From positions 1-36,281 of the forward strand of contig MGYR01000135.1 of the NCBI GenBank assembly GCA_001801825.1: DNA of 36,281 nucleotides, given 5' to 3'. A program made the position numbers and the translations under genes. Position 1 is the first letter of the stretch, and the number at the start of each line of letters is the position of its first letter. Under the pieces are notes generated by a model that worked only from the letters and a program-made list of their open reading frames with translations, ran no database searches and was not told where the DNA came from. The stretch comes from Gammaproteobacteria bacterium RIFCSPLOWO2_02_FULL_56_15 (GTDB lineage Bacteria > Pseudomonadota > Gammaproteobacteria > Eutrophobiales > Eutrophobiaceae). This document shows, piece after piece, positions 25,594 through 33,339 of the stretch.

Positions 25594-26313
25594 TTACCCC
25601 ACCAATTTTTGTCCGAGCATACCGATAAAAAACCCCAGCGACGCCCCTAATGCCGGACTCCAGTCTTTCCCCGTATGAGACATCGGGGCGATATCCTGAA
25701 ATGTCAGATATATGATACCCCCTCCGGCGAAAAGCATAAGCGCGGCAATTGCTGACGGATGGTTGTGAAGTAAATGGAATCCCAAACAAGAAGCAATCAT
25801 GCCGGATAAGCTCAGGGGTAATAATATTAATAAAGACTTGTTTGGAGAAAATCCATTTTTCACCAATTCTTTAAATGAATTAAATCCCTCCGGCAAATTC
25901 TGTAATCCTATGAATATTGCTAACAATAACCCCAAGTCTTTATCATGGGCGAAAACTGCCCCCAGCGCTATTGCCTCCGGAATGAAATCAATCATCATAG
26001 CCATTAACTGGGAAACGGCCGTCCCGCTCCTTCCAATTTTCCTGACAAGAAGAAAAAATGCAAATGCGCCTGACAAAAAAAATACTGCAATATAAGGAAT
26101 TGAAAGCGATTCAATACCACGAGGCACCAAGACAAATGAGACAGCAGCAACCAGCACTCCTCCCCCGAATGCAATCATTGCGTGAAGTATGCGTTCTTTG
26201 TATTTACTATCCGGGAAGCTGTCTAATCTTGATAACCCTCCGCCTATTAGGATGGTTATCCCGGATGTAAACGCGTAAAGGCTAACTGTTAAATATTCCG
26301 AAGTTATTATTAT
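25594..26313 (-). CDS. ZIP-family metal transporter with no canonical start codon
   Basis: An ATG at 26178 would give 194 residues, but clear ZIP sequence continues upstream in frame: YAFTSGITILIGGGLSRLDSFPDSKYKERILHA forms the first membrane segment and loop. No ATG, GTG or TTG exists in that extension. It opens with three tandem ATA codons (26313-26305) placed two, five and eight bases after GGAG, so AUA initiation is the simplest reading (up to 239 residues). The fourth and fifth helices carry the family motifs in altered form: MMIDFIPEAIALG (Asp where His is common) and LQNLPEGFNSFKEL. It probably moves a divalent metal across the inner membrane. It ends the copper locus. Confidence 0.75.
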   Translation of the reverse strand: MIITSEYLTVSLYAFTSGITILIGGGLSRLDSFPDSKYKERILHAMIAFGGGVLVAAVSFVLVPRGIESLSIPYIAVFFLSGAFAFFLLVRKIGRSGTAVSQLMAMMIDFIPEAIALGAVFAHDKDLGLLLAIFIGLQNLPEGFNSFKELVKNGFSPNKSLLILLPLSLSGMIASCLGFHLLHNHPSAIAALMLFAGGGIIYLTFQDIAPMSHTGKDWSPALGASLGFFIGMLGQKLVG

Positions 26314-26403
26314 TTCTCCTGGTTAATCCCATCCAGAAAAAAGCAACGTGCTACTGTACAACATCCGGTTAAAACCCAGCTGACAAACACCGTACTAAAA
26401 GTT

Positions 26404-26589
26404 TTACAAGATAAATTTGCAATGTCGGTTTACATCTCCCAGAAAAGCGGCCTCGTTTTCAGGGTTGTTGAAATGCTTTGCAGCCTGAGCCGCCAGATTG
26501 ATACTTTTGTATTCAATCTGGCGAGACTCAAAATAATAGGAGGCTGCGCCTAGTGAACATGGATCAGTGCTGATGGCTTTCATGATCAT
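26404..26589 (-). CDS. Possible 61-residue protein downstream of the DUF2231 gene
   Basis: The frame opens with ATGATCATG inside the last codons of the DUF2231 gene (overlap about 26 bases) and runs to a stop at 26404. The peptide has mixed, ordinary composition, includes ASYYFESRQIEYKSINLAA and two cysteines, and ends GDVNRHCKFIL. It matches no family that I know. No independent ribosome site is seen, and a long palindrome lies within it. It may be a real coupled small gene, a gene remnant, or chance. Confidence 0.35.
   Translation of the reverse strand: MIMKAISTDPCSLGAASYYFESRQIEYKSINLAAQAAKHFNNPENEAAFLGDVNRHCKFIL
26491..26523. repeat. Imperfect 14-bp palindrome downstream of the DUF2231 gene
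   Basis: CGCCAGATTGATAC (26491-26504) pairs with GTATTCAATCTGGCG (26509-26523) over a TTTT loop, with one extra T in the right arm. No T tract follows on either strand. It lies about 40 bases after the DUF2231 stop. It may be an RNA-stabilising hairpin, a terminator without a tail, or the end of a small repeat element. Confidence 0.7.
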
Positions 26590-27232
26590 GATTTTCTGCA
26601 GTGTCCTCCGGCATCTGGCTTTCCGTTTCATGGTGTATGTCATCAGTTGCCGAGTGTATTTGGGAACCTTCGTCCTGATGACCGGCATCTTCCTGCAACG
26701 CCGTCGTATCCACATTATGGTCATTATCAACCGGCGTGGAGTGGTCATGTGAAGCATGGCCATGCTCACCGGATTCGTTCTGCGGAAGGGAAATAACACC
26801 TATACCATGCCGGTAAACAACCTCGGCACCTCTCCAGGCAGTGCTTCCCAACATCATGCCGGCAAGCAGAAGCGTACCAAGAAAGATGTACCCGGGCTGT
26901 GACCGACTCCTTACACGCCATAAGGAATAAACAGACAAAACAATAAACAACGCCAATGTCGCCAATGCCCAGTTCCTGTGGTCCGTCATTGCTGCATGTG
27001 AGAGGGTACTGTTGTGCACCACGCTGTTATAGGCAAACCACCCGGCGATGGCGGTAATAATTCCGAACCCTGTGCCAAGCCAGAGATCCCAACGTGCCAA
27101 TATTTCAAACTGTTGCTTGATCCTTCCTTCAGGCAAGAATGGATAAAGAATATGGAAACCAACAGTAAGACTCAATAATGCAACAGTAAAGTGCACAAAT
27201 ACCGGGTGCCAATTAGGGATGATTTCAAACAT
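26564..27232 (-). CDS. DUF2231 membrane protein with His-rich tail
   Basis: This 222-residue protein begins MFEIIPNWHPVFVHFTVALL, the DUF2231 signature in which conserved histidines lie at the membrane face. Four hydrophobic segments follow, up to about residue 135. The tail (157-222) has 13 histidines among many acidic residues (HASHDHSTPVDNDH, NHDHESHQH), a likely metal-binding extension outside the DUF2231 fold. Its ATG overlaps the end of cusA by eight bases, which implies translational coupling to the efflux pump. A role in holding or passing copper or another metal is inferred. A second, ruined copy lies upstream of copA. Confidence 0.82.
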   Translation of the reverse strand: MFEIIPNWHPVFVHFTVALLSLTVGFHILYPFLPEGRIKQQFEILARWDLWLGTGFGIITAIAGWFAYNSVVHNSTLSHAAMTDHRNWALATLALFIVLSVYSLWRVRSRSQPGYIFLGTLLLAGMMLGSTAWRGAEVVYRHGIGVISLPQNESGEHGHASHDHSTPVDNDHNVDTTALQEDAGHQDEGSQIHSATDDIHHETESQMPEDTAENHDHESHQH

Positions 27233-30200
27233 AGTTAATTACCTCACTTAATCCCTTCCGCCTGCGAAGGTTCCATTCCTTGACCAGTGCATAGATGGCC
27301 GGAATCACGATCAGCGTCAGTGCGGTGGATGACACCATACCGCCCACCATGGGTGCGGCGATGCGCCTCATCACCTCGGAACCGGTACCACTGCCCCACA
27401 TGATGGGCAAGAGGCCGGCCATGATGGCCACCACGGTCATCATCTTAGGACGTACCCGCTCCACCGCGCCTTCCATCACCGCCGCATAAAGGTCGGCCAC
27501 GGCAAACGGCTTGCCCTCGGCATCCCGCTGCGCCTTGAGGGCCAGGTAAGCGTGATCAAGATAGATCAGCATGACGACGCCGGTTTCTGCCGCCACCCCG
27601 GCCAGCGCGATAAAACCGACCGCCACCGCCACGCTCATGTTGTAGCCCAGCCAGTGCATGAGCCAGACCCCGCCCACCAGCGAGAACGGCACCGACAGCA
27701 TAACGATCAGCGTCTCCGTCAAGCGGCGGAAATTAAGGTAAAGCAGCAAGAAGATGATCAGCAAGGTCAGCGGCACCACGAGCTTGAGGCGCTCCTTGGC
27801 ACGCTCCATGTACTCAAACTGGCCGCTCCAGGTGATGTAGTAGCCAGGCTGGAATTTGACCTGGTCGCGCACCGCCTGCTGTGCGTCCGCCACATAGTTG
27901 CCGATGTCGCGTCCGCGGATGTCGACGAAGATATAAGCCGACAGCAGCGCGTTCTCGGTACGGATGCTGGGTGGCCCTTTTTCCAGGGAGATATGCGCCA
28001 GTTGGCCGAGCGGGATCAGCATCCCGCCCATGGTCGGCACCAGCACCTGGCGAGCAATAGTGACCGGATCGGAGCGCAGCTCGCGCGGATAGCGCGTAAT
28101 CACGCCGAAACGCTCCCGACCCTCCACCGTAGTAGTGATCAATTCTCCGCCGAGTGCGCTGCCGATGACATCCTGCAAGTCACCGACCGCCAGCCCATAG
28201 CGTGCCAACGCCTGCCGATCAGGGTCGATGACGAGATAGTAGCCACCCGTGATGCGTTCGGCATAGGCGCTGGTGGTGCCCGGCACGGCCTTGACCACGG
28301 CCTCGATTTCCTTGGCGAGTTTTTCCATCTCCCCCAAATCGCGCCCGAACACCTTGATACCGATGGGCGTGCGGATACCGGTAGAAAGCATGTCGATGCG
28401 GGCCTTGATCGGCATGGTCCAGGCATTGCTCACGCCCGGGATTTGGACCGCCTGGTCCAGCTCCGCAATCAGCTTGTCAATGGTCATCTCGGGGCGCCAC
28501 TCTGCCTCGGGTTTGAGATTGATCACTGTCTCGAACATTTCCAACGGCGCCGGGTCGGTAGCCGTATTGGCACGACCGGCCTTGCCGAATACCGAGGTGA
28601 CTTCCGGAAAATTCTTGATGATCCGGTTCTGGGTCTGCATGATCTCGGCGGCCTTGGTCACGGAAAGCCCCGGCAAAGTGACCGGCATGTAGAGCAACGT
28701 GCCTTCGTTCAGCGTCGGCATGAACTCGCTGCCAAGCCGGTTCAGCGGGTACACAGTCACTCCCAGCACCACCAACGCTGCGAAGATAGTAAATTTTTTC
28801 CAGCGCATCACCCCGGCGATGATCGGCCGGTAGAGCCAGATCAGCAGCCGGTTTAACGGGTTCTTGCGTTCGGGCATTATCTTGCCGCGAATAAACAGTA
28901 GCATCAGCACTGGCACCAGTGTCACCGACAGAAACGCCGCACCCCCCATGGAAAAAGTCTTGGTGTAGGCCAGCGGCTGGAACAAACGGCCCTCCTGTGC
29001 TTCCAGCGTGAATACCGGCAGGAAGGAAACAGTGATGATCAACAAGCTAAAGAACAGCGCCGGCCCGACCTCGCGGCAGGCGTCGATCATCAACTGGACG
29101 CGCGGCGCGCCCGGTGGCGCCCGCTCGATATGCTTGTGCGCGTTTTCGATCATGACTATGGCGGCATCTACCATGGCGCCGATGGCAATGGCGATACCGC
29201 CCAGGCTCATGATGTTGGAATTGAGGCCCAGCCAACGCATCAGGATGAACGCGATCAACACACCCACCGGCAGCATCAGGATAGCCACCAGCGCACTGCG
29301 CACGTGCAGCAGGAACAGCACGCACACCAGCGCAACAACAACACTTTCCTCGATCAGCGTTGTTTTGAGATTTTCGATGGCGCGGTGGATCAGATCAGAG
29401 CGGTCGTACACCGTTTCCACCGTAACGCCATCCGGCAGGCCGGAGGCGATTTCGGCAAGCTTTTGCTTGATGTTGTGGATGACATCGAGCGCGTTCTGTC
29501 CGTAGCGCGCCATGGCGATGCCGGCCACCACTTCGCCTTCGCCATTAAGCTCAGTCAGCCCGCGCCGCTCGTCCGGCGCCAGCTCTACCCGCGCCACGTC
29601 GCGCAGCAATACTGGTGTGCCCTCGTCGGCCTTGACCACCAGGCTTTCCAGATCGCCAATACCACGCAGGTAACCCTTGCCCCGTACCATATATTCGGTC
29701 TCGGTCATTTCCACCACGCGCCCGCCAACATCGCGATTACTGTCGCGGATCACCTGCGTAATGCGGGCCGGCGAAACACCGTAGGCTTGCAGCTTGAGCG
29801 GGTCAAGCACCACCTGGTACTGCTTGACAAAACCTCCCACGCTGGCCACTTCGGCCACGCCGTGCGCCTTGCTCAATTGGTAGCGCAGATACCAGTCCTG
29901 GATTGCCCGCAGTTCTTCCAGCGTGCGATTTTTGGCCAGCACCACGTATTGATAGACCCAGCCGACACCGGTGGCATCAGGACCCAGGGTCGGCGTGATA
30001 CCACGCGGGAGGGTCCCACTGACGGAATTAAGGTATTCCAGGACGCGCGAGCGCGCCCAGTAGATATCGGTACCGTCTTCGAAAATGATGTAGACAAAGC
30101 TCGCACCGAAGAACGAAAAGCCGCGCACTACCTTGGACTTCGGCACCGACAGCATGGCCGAGGTGAGCGGGTAGGTGACCTGATCCTCCACCACCTGCGG

Positions 30201-30371
30201 CGCTTGCCCGGAGTACTCGGTATAGATGATGACTTGCACGTCTGACAGATCGGGTATGGCATCCACCGGCATCTTGTACACGGCATAGACGCCCGCACCA
30301 ACCACGAACAGGGTAGCCAGCAACACCAGAAACACATTGCGTACCGACCATTCAATGATGCGCTCCAGCAT
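27225..30371 (-). CDS. cusA: Copper/silver RND efflux pump CusA
   Basis: This 1048-residue inner-membrane pump of the heavy-metal RND class drives Cu(I)/Ag(I) export with the proton gradient, joined to CusB and CusC. Three methionines that bind metal in E. coli CusA (M573, M623, M672) match Met562 (LLYMPVTLPG), Met612 (PLEMFETVI) and Met661 (ARIDMLSTGIRTPIG), with one constant offset. The proton-relay acidic region GAMVDAAIVMIEN is at 398-410. The N-terminal helix, two large periplasmic loops and twelve membrane segments are all present, so it is intact. It starts one base after the cusB stop. Confidence 0.95.
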   Translation of the reverse strand: MLERIIEWSVRNVFLVLLATLFVVGAGVYAVYKMPVDAIPDLSDVQVIIYTEYSGQAPQVVEDQVTYPLTSAMLSVPKSKVVRGFSFFGASFVYIIFEDGTDIYWARSRVLEYLNSVSGTLPRGITPTLGPDATGVGWVYQYVVLAKNRTLEELRAIQDWYLRYQLSKAHGVAEVASVGGFVKQYQVVLDPLKLQAYGVSPARITQVIRDSNRDVGGRVVEMTETEYMVRGKGYLRGIGDLESLVVKADEGTPVLLRDVARVELAPDERRGLTELNGEGEVVAGIAMARYGQNALDVIHNIKQKLAEIASGLPDGVTVETVYDRSDLIHRAIENLKTTLIEESVVVALVCVLFLLHVRSALVAILMLPVGVLIAFILMRWLGLNSNIMSLGGIAIAIGAMVDAAIVMIENAHKHIERAPPGAPRVQLMIDACREVGPALFFSLLIITVSFLPVFTLEAQEGRLFQPLAYTKTFSMGGAAFLSVTLVPVLMLLFIRGKIMPERKNPLNRLLIWLYRPIIAGVMRWKKFTIFAALVVLGVTVYPLNRLGSEFMPTLNEGTLLYMPVTLPGLSVTKAAEIMQTQNRIIKNFPEVTSVFGKAGRANTATDPAPLEMFETVINLKPEAEWRPEMTIDKLIAELDQAVQIPGVSNAWTMPIKARIDMLSTGIRTPIGIKVFGRDLGEMEKLAKEIEAVVKAVPGTTSAYAERITGGYYLVIDPDRQALARYGLAVGDLQDVIGSALGGELITTTVEGRERFGVITRYPRELRSDPVTIARQVLVPTMGGMLIPLGQLAHISLEKGPPSIRTENALLSAYIFVDIRGRDIGNYVADAQQAVRDQVKFQPGYYITWSGQFEYMERAKERLKLVVPLTLLIIFLLLYLNFRRLTETLIVMLSVPFSLVGGVWLMHWLGYNMSVAVAVGFIALAGVAAETGVVMLIYLDHAYLALKAQRDAEGKPFAVADLYAAVMEGAVERVRPKMMTVVAIMAGLLPIMWGSGTGSEVMRRIAAPMVGGMVSSTALTLIVIPAIYALVKEWNLRRRKGLSEVINYV

Positions 30372-30372
30372 G

Positions 30373-31854
30373 TCAGTGCCCCTCGTGGCCCGTATCCGTT
30401 ACCGGAGCAGCCATGTCGGGCACGGCGGGGTTGCCTGCGGCCTGATCTTCATGCTGGCCGAAACTGCTGAACGCCGCCGTAAGATTACTCTCTGCGTCGA
30501 TCAGGAAATTCGCCCGCACTACCACGTTCTCGCCCTCGCCCACTCCTTGCAGCACCTCGACATAACCATCGCTCCGCACTCCGATTTTTACCGCGCGCGG
30601 TTCGAACAGACCTGCGTCGAGTTGCACCAGCACTACCTGGCGCGTGCCGCTGTCGATCACGGCCGAATCCGGCACCGTCAGTACTGGGCTTTTGCCCCCT
30701 CCTGCCTCCAGTTGCAGGCTGGCATACATATCGGGCTTGAGCATGCCGCCAGGATTATCCAATTCCACCCTGACCGGCACGGTGCGGGTCACAGGCGAGA
30801 GCGTGGGATATATATAAGCGACCTCGCCGCTGAATTCCTTTCCGGGATAGGCATCGACACTGATTTTAACTTTGTCACCAATACTTACATAGCCAAGATC
30901 CTGCTCAAACACATCTGCGATTAGCCACAGCCGCGCAAGATCAGCGATCAGGTAAAGCGGATCTCCTGGCATAAAATGCATCCCCAGCACGGCAGTTTTT
31001 TCCAGCACCACACCGTTGGCGGGCGAATACAGGGTGATGGTGCTGGTTGCCTTACCCTCGCTCTGCAGTCCTTTCAGTTCACTATCAGAAATATCCCAGT
31101 TGCGCAGGCGCTGCAGCGCGCCTTCCGCCAGATGCTCCATCCCTGTCTGCGATTCCTCAGTACCGCTGTTCAGGGCTTGCTTGCCTTGCCAGGCGATCAG
31201 GTATTCCTCTTTTGCCGAAATCAGTTCCGGACTGTAGATCTGCATCAATGGCTGACCGCGTTGCACCGGCTGGTTGGTCGCGTTCACATAAAGATCCTCG
31301 ATGTGACCCTCGAACTTGGTGGTCACCGTATGCAGGAGTCGCTCATCCACCTGGAACTTGCCTACGGCGCGCACCGTCCTGGTCATTTTGCGCAACGTCG
31401 CAACCTCGGTCCTCACGCCCAGCTTCTGCACCTTGTCCAGGCTTATTTTCACCTGGCCGGACTGCGTCGACTCACCCTCGTAGACCGGGATGTAATCCAT
31501 ACCCATGCTGTCCTTTTTCGGCTCCGGTGATGTATCTGGTAAACCCATCGGATTGCGGTAGTACAACACCCTGCGCTGCGTGTTGCCCGAGGCAGGAGCG
31601 GTCGCACCCGGCAATTCGTCTGCATAGACCGGGATGTAGTCCATGCCCATGCTGTCCTTTTTCGGCTCGGTCGAGGTGTCGGAAAGGCCCATCGGGTTGC
31701 GGTAATAGAGGATTTTTCTCTCAGCAGGCACGAATGTATCTGCCGACTTTTCAGCCAAGGGCTGGCCTGCCTGCTTCATTCCCCACCAGTAGCCTCCTCC
31801 CGTCGCAACAACACCGAACAATGCCAGTGCAATCCAGATTCCTGGTCGATTCAT
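30373..31854 (-). CDS. cusB: CusB-type periplasmic adaptor with two heavy-metal-binding domains
   Basis: This 493-residue membrane-fusion protein links CusA to CusC. One N-terminal hydrophobic segment (about 7-23) anchors or exports it. Two near-identical heavy-metal-binding domains follow: ILYYRNPMGLSDTSTEP with DSMGMDYIPVY (48-77), and VLYYRNPMGLPDTSPEP with DSMGMDYIPVY (96-125). Barrel-sandwich, hairpin and beta-barrel domains follow, for example PNGQ-type LYSPANGVVLEK and VLVQLDAG. E. coli CusB has no such tandem pair. Its start overlaps the cusC stop by four bases. Confidence 0.92.
   Translation of the reverse strand: MNRPGIWIALALFGVVATGGGYWWGMKQAGQPLAEKSADTFVPAERKILYYRNPMGLSDTSTEPKKDSMGMDYIPVYADELPGATAPASGNTQRRVLYYRNPMGLPDTSPEPKKDSMGMDYIPVYEGESTQSGQVKISLDKVQKLGVRTEVATLRKMTRTVRAVGKFQVDERLLHTVTTKFEGHIEDLYVNATNQPVQRGQPLMQIYSPELISAKEEYLIAWQGKQALNSGTEESQTGMEHLAEGALQRLRNWDISDSELKGLQSEGKATSTITLYSPANGVVLEKTAVLGMHFMPGDPLYLIADLARLWLIADVFEQDLGYVSIGDKVKISVDAYPGKEFSGEVAYIYPTLSPVTRTVPVRVELDNPGGMLKPDMYASLQLEAGGGKSPVLTVPDSAVIDSGTRQVVLVQLDAGLFEPRAVKIGVRSDGYVEVLQGVGEGENVVVRANFLIDAESNLTAAFSSFGQHEDQAAGNPAVPDMAAPVTDTGHEGH
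31477..31713 (-). repeat. Tandem duplication of the heavy-metal-binding domain within cusB
   Basis: The two copies (31621-31713 and 31477-31569) encode 31-residue units that differ at only a few positions, 48 residues apart. Their DNA has drifted at many third positions, so the duplication is not recent. Confidence 0.85.
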
Positions 31855-33140
31855 AACTCTTCTCCAATCAGTTTTTCAATCTCTGCCAAGTGCATTTCCT
31901 GCTCTGCCTGCGCCCTGATCTGATCCTGTTTGGCATGCCAGATGGCACGCTGCGCTTCGAGCAGTGTAGTGAAATCCACCTTGCCGTTTTCATATCCCGC
32001 CAGAGCCGAGTGCAAGGTTAGATTGGCCTGTGTCAACAGGGTATTGGTGAGCAGATGTTCCTGATCCCTGGCCGCTTCGTAGGCTGCAATAAATTCCTGC
32101 AGTTCACCCATCACATTATTGACTATAGACTGCTGGCGCTCTCTGGCGGCAGCCAGCATGGCGCCTGCCTCCGCTTCCTGGGCGCTGCGGGAATCGAACC
32201 GGATCGGAATGTTGACCTCTACCATCGCTTCCCAACCGTCGATGCTGCTGCCGCGCTGGGTTGTCGCAATCCCAAAAGTCACGTCGGGATAGCGGTTTTT
32301 CTCTACCAGATTCCGGTTGGCCTCGGCCATTGTGATTTGCACATCCTGGGTTCGTAGCAACGGATTATTGCGCTGCGCCTTTTCCCGCAACAAATCCGCA
32401 TCGAATATTTCCGGAGACAGACGGCGCAGTATTTGAGGATCTGCCAGCGGTGCGTGCTGTGGCCGCCCGGTCATCGCATTCAGCCGTGCCCGGGCCTTCT
32501 TCTGCTCGGCTTCCAGCGTAATGATTTCAGAACGCAACAATGTTTTCTCGACCTGTGCCCGGATCACATCCTGTTGCGGCACCAGCCCGTTGGAATAACG
32601 CACCTGGGCGATGGTCTCAATTTCCTGCAACAGTGCCAGAATTTCTTCGTTGAGCTTTTGCAAGCTGTATGGTTGATAGAGCTGTGCATAGGCAATTTTT
32701 ATCTGGGAATGAATTTCGGCAAGCAAGGCCGCTCTACGAGACTTTGTCTCATCCAATCCCGCTGTCGCAATTACGGTGCGCAGATCACGTTTGCCCCAGA
32801 GCGGAAAATTCTGCATCAATGTGTACTTGGTTCCACCCACCTCGCTGGGCAGCACATTGAACCCGTTCGGTGCAGCCGGTCCGGCAAAATCCATCAACTC
32901 GATGCGCAGCATCGGATCAGGTAATGCACCTGCAGGCACGATACGGCTCTGTGCGGCCTCGATTTCAAAACGCATGACACTAAGTTCGGGATTATGCGCA
33001 TCGGCCCATTGCAGCAGTTCCCCCACTTCGATGCCGATAGGTGTTAAATCAGAGAATTCATCCGCTTTCACCGACCCTGATTGCTTTGCAAACACTAGTA
33101 GCAGATAGACTAGGATTAAAGTTTGTTTATTCGTTTTCAT
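31851..33140 (-). CDS. cusC: CusC/TolC-family outer membrane efflux protein
   Basis: This 429-residue protein has a signal peptide (about residues 1-26) and two outer-membrane-efflux repeats. The first carries NPELSVMRFEIEAAQSRI and GALPDPMLRIELMDFAG; the second has RNNPLLRTQDVQITMAEANRNLVEKNRYPDVTFG. The C-terminal part is long and coiled, with LLEAQRAIWHAKQDQIRAQAEQEMHLAEIEKLIGEEL at its end. It forms the outer-membrane exit duct of the Cus pump. Unlike E. coli CusC there is no lipobox cysteine. It is the first gene of the tight cusC-cusB-cusA-DUF2231 run, with AGGTGA before the ATG. Confidence 0.92.
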   Translation of the reverse strand: MKTNKQTLILVYLLLVFAKQSGSVKADEFSDLTPIGIEVGELLQWADAHNPELSVMRFEIEAAQSRIVPAGALPDPMLRIELMDFAGPAAPNGFNVLPSEVGGTKYTLMQNFPLWGKRDLRTVIATAGLDETKSRRAALLAEIHSQIKIAYAQLYQPYSLQKLNEEILALLQEIETIAQVRYSNGLVPQQDVIRAQVEKTLLRSEIITLEAEQKKARARLNAMTGRPQHAPLADPQILRRLSPEIFDADLLREKAQRNNPLLRTQDVQITMAEANRNLVEKNRYPDVTFGIATTQRGSSIDGWEAMVEVNIPIRFDSRSAQEAEAGAMLAAARERQQSIVNNVMGELQEFIAAYEAARDQEHLLTNTLLTQANLTLHSALAGYENGKVDFTTLLEAQRAIWHAKQDQIRAQAEQEMHLAEIEKLIGEEL

Positions 33141-33339
33141 GATTTCACCTGATTATGTCGGCACATCCAGATGCTATGGATGCAGGAACATATTGACTTC
33201 AGTGCACTTCAAATATCCTTACATTGAGAAAAGAATCCGGGTCGTTCTCAAATTTTTCCTGGCAAGTTCGCGAACAAAACAATCTTTTCATATTGCCTGG
33301 TCCAAAGATAATTTATCGGGATTGCTGAAGTCTGGACTC

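Noticed and set aside
27552..30245. Long plus-strand open frames (434 and 371 codons) across cusA
   Set aside because: They are antisense to a complete, motif-rich cusA and their translations are His/Arg/Gln-rich with no protein character. GC-rich codon use on the minus strand explains the lack of stops.
33141..33339. Possible metal-responsive operator before cusC
   Set aside because: TTCGCGAA and a GAAGTGCACTGAAG repeat are present, but no CueR- or CusR-like box with suitable -35/-10 spacing could be identified.
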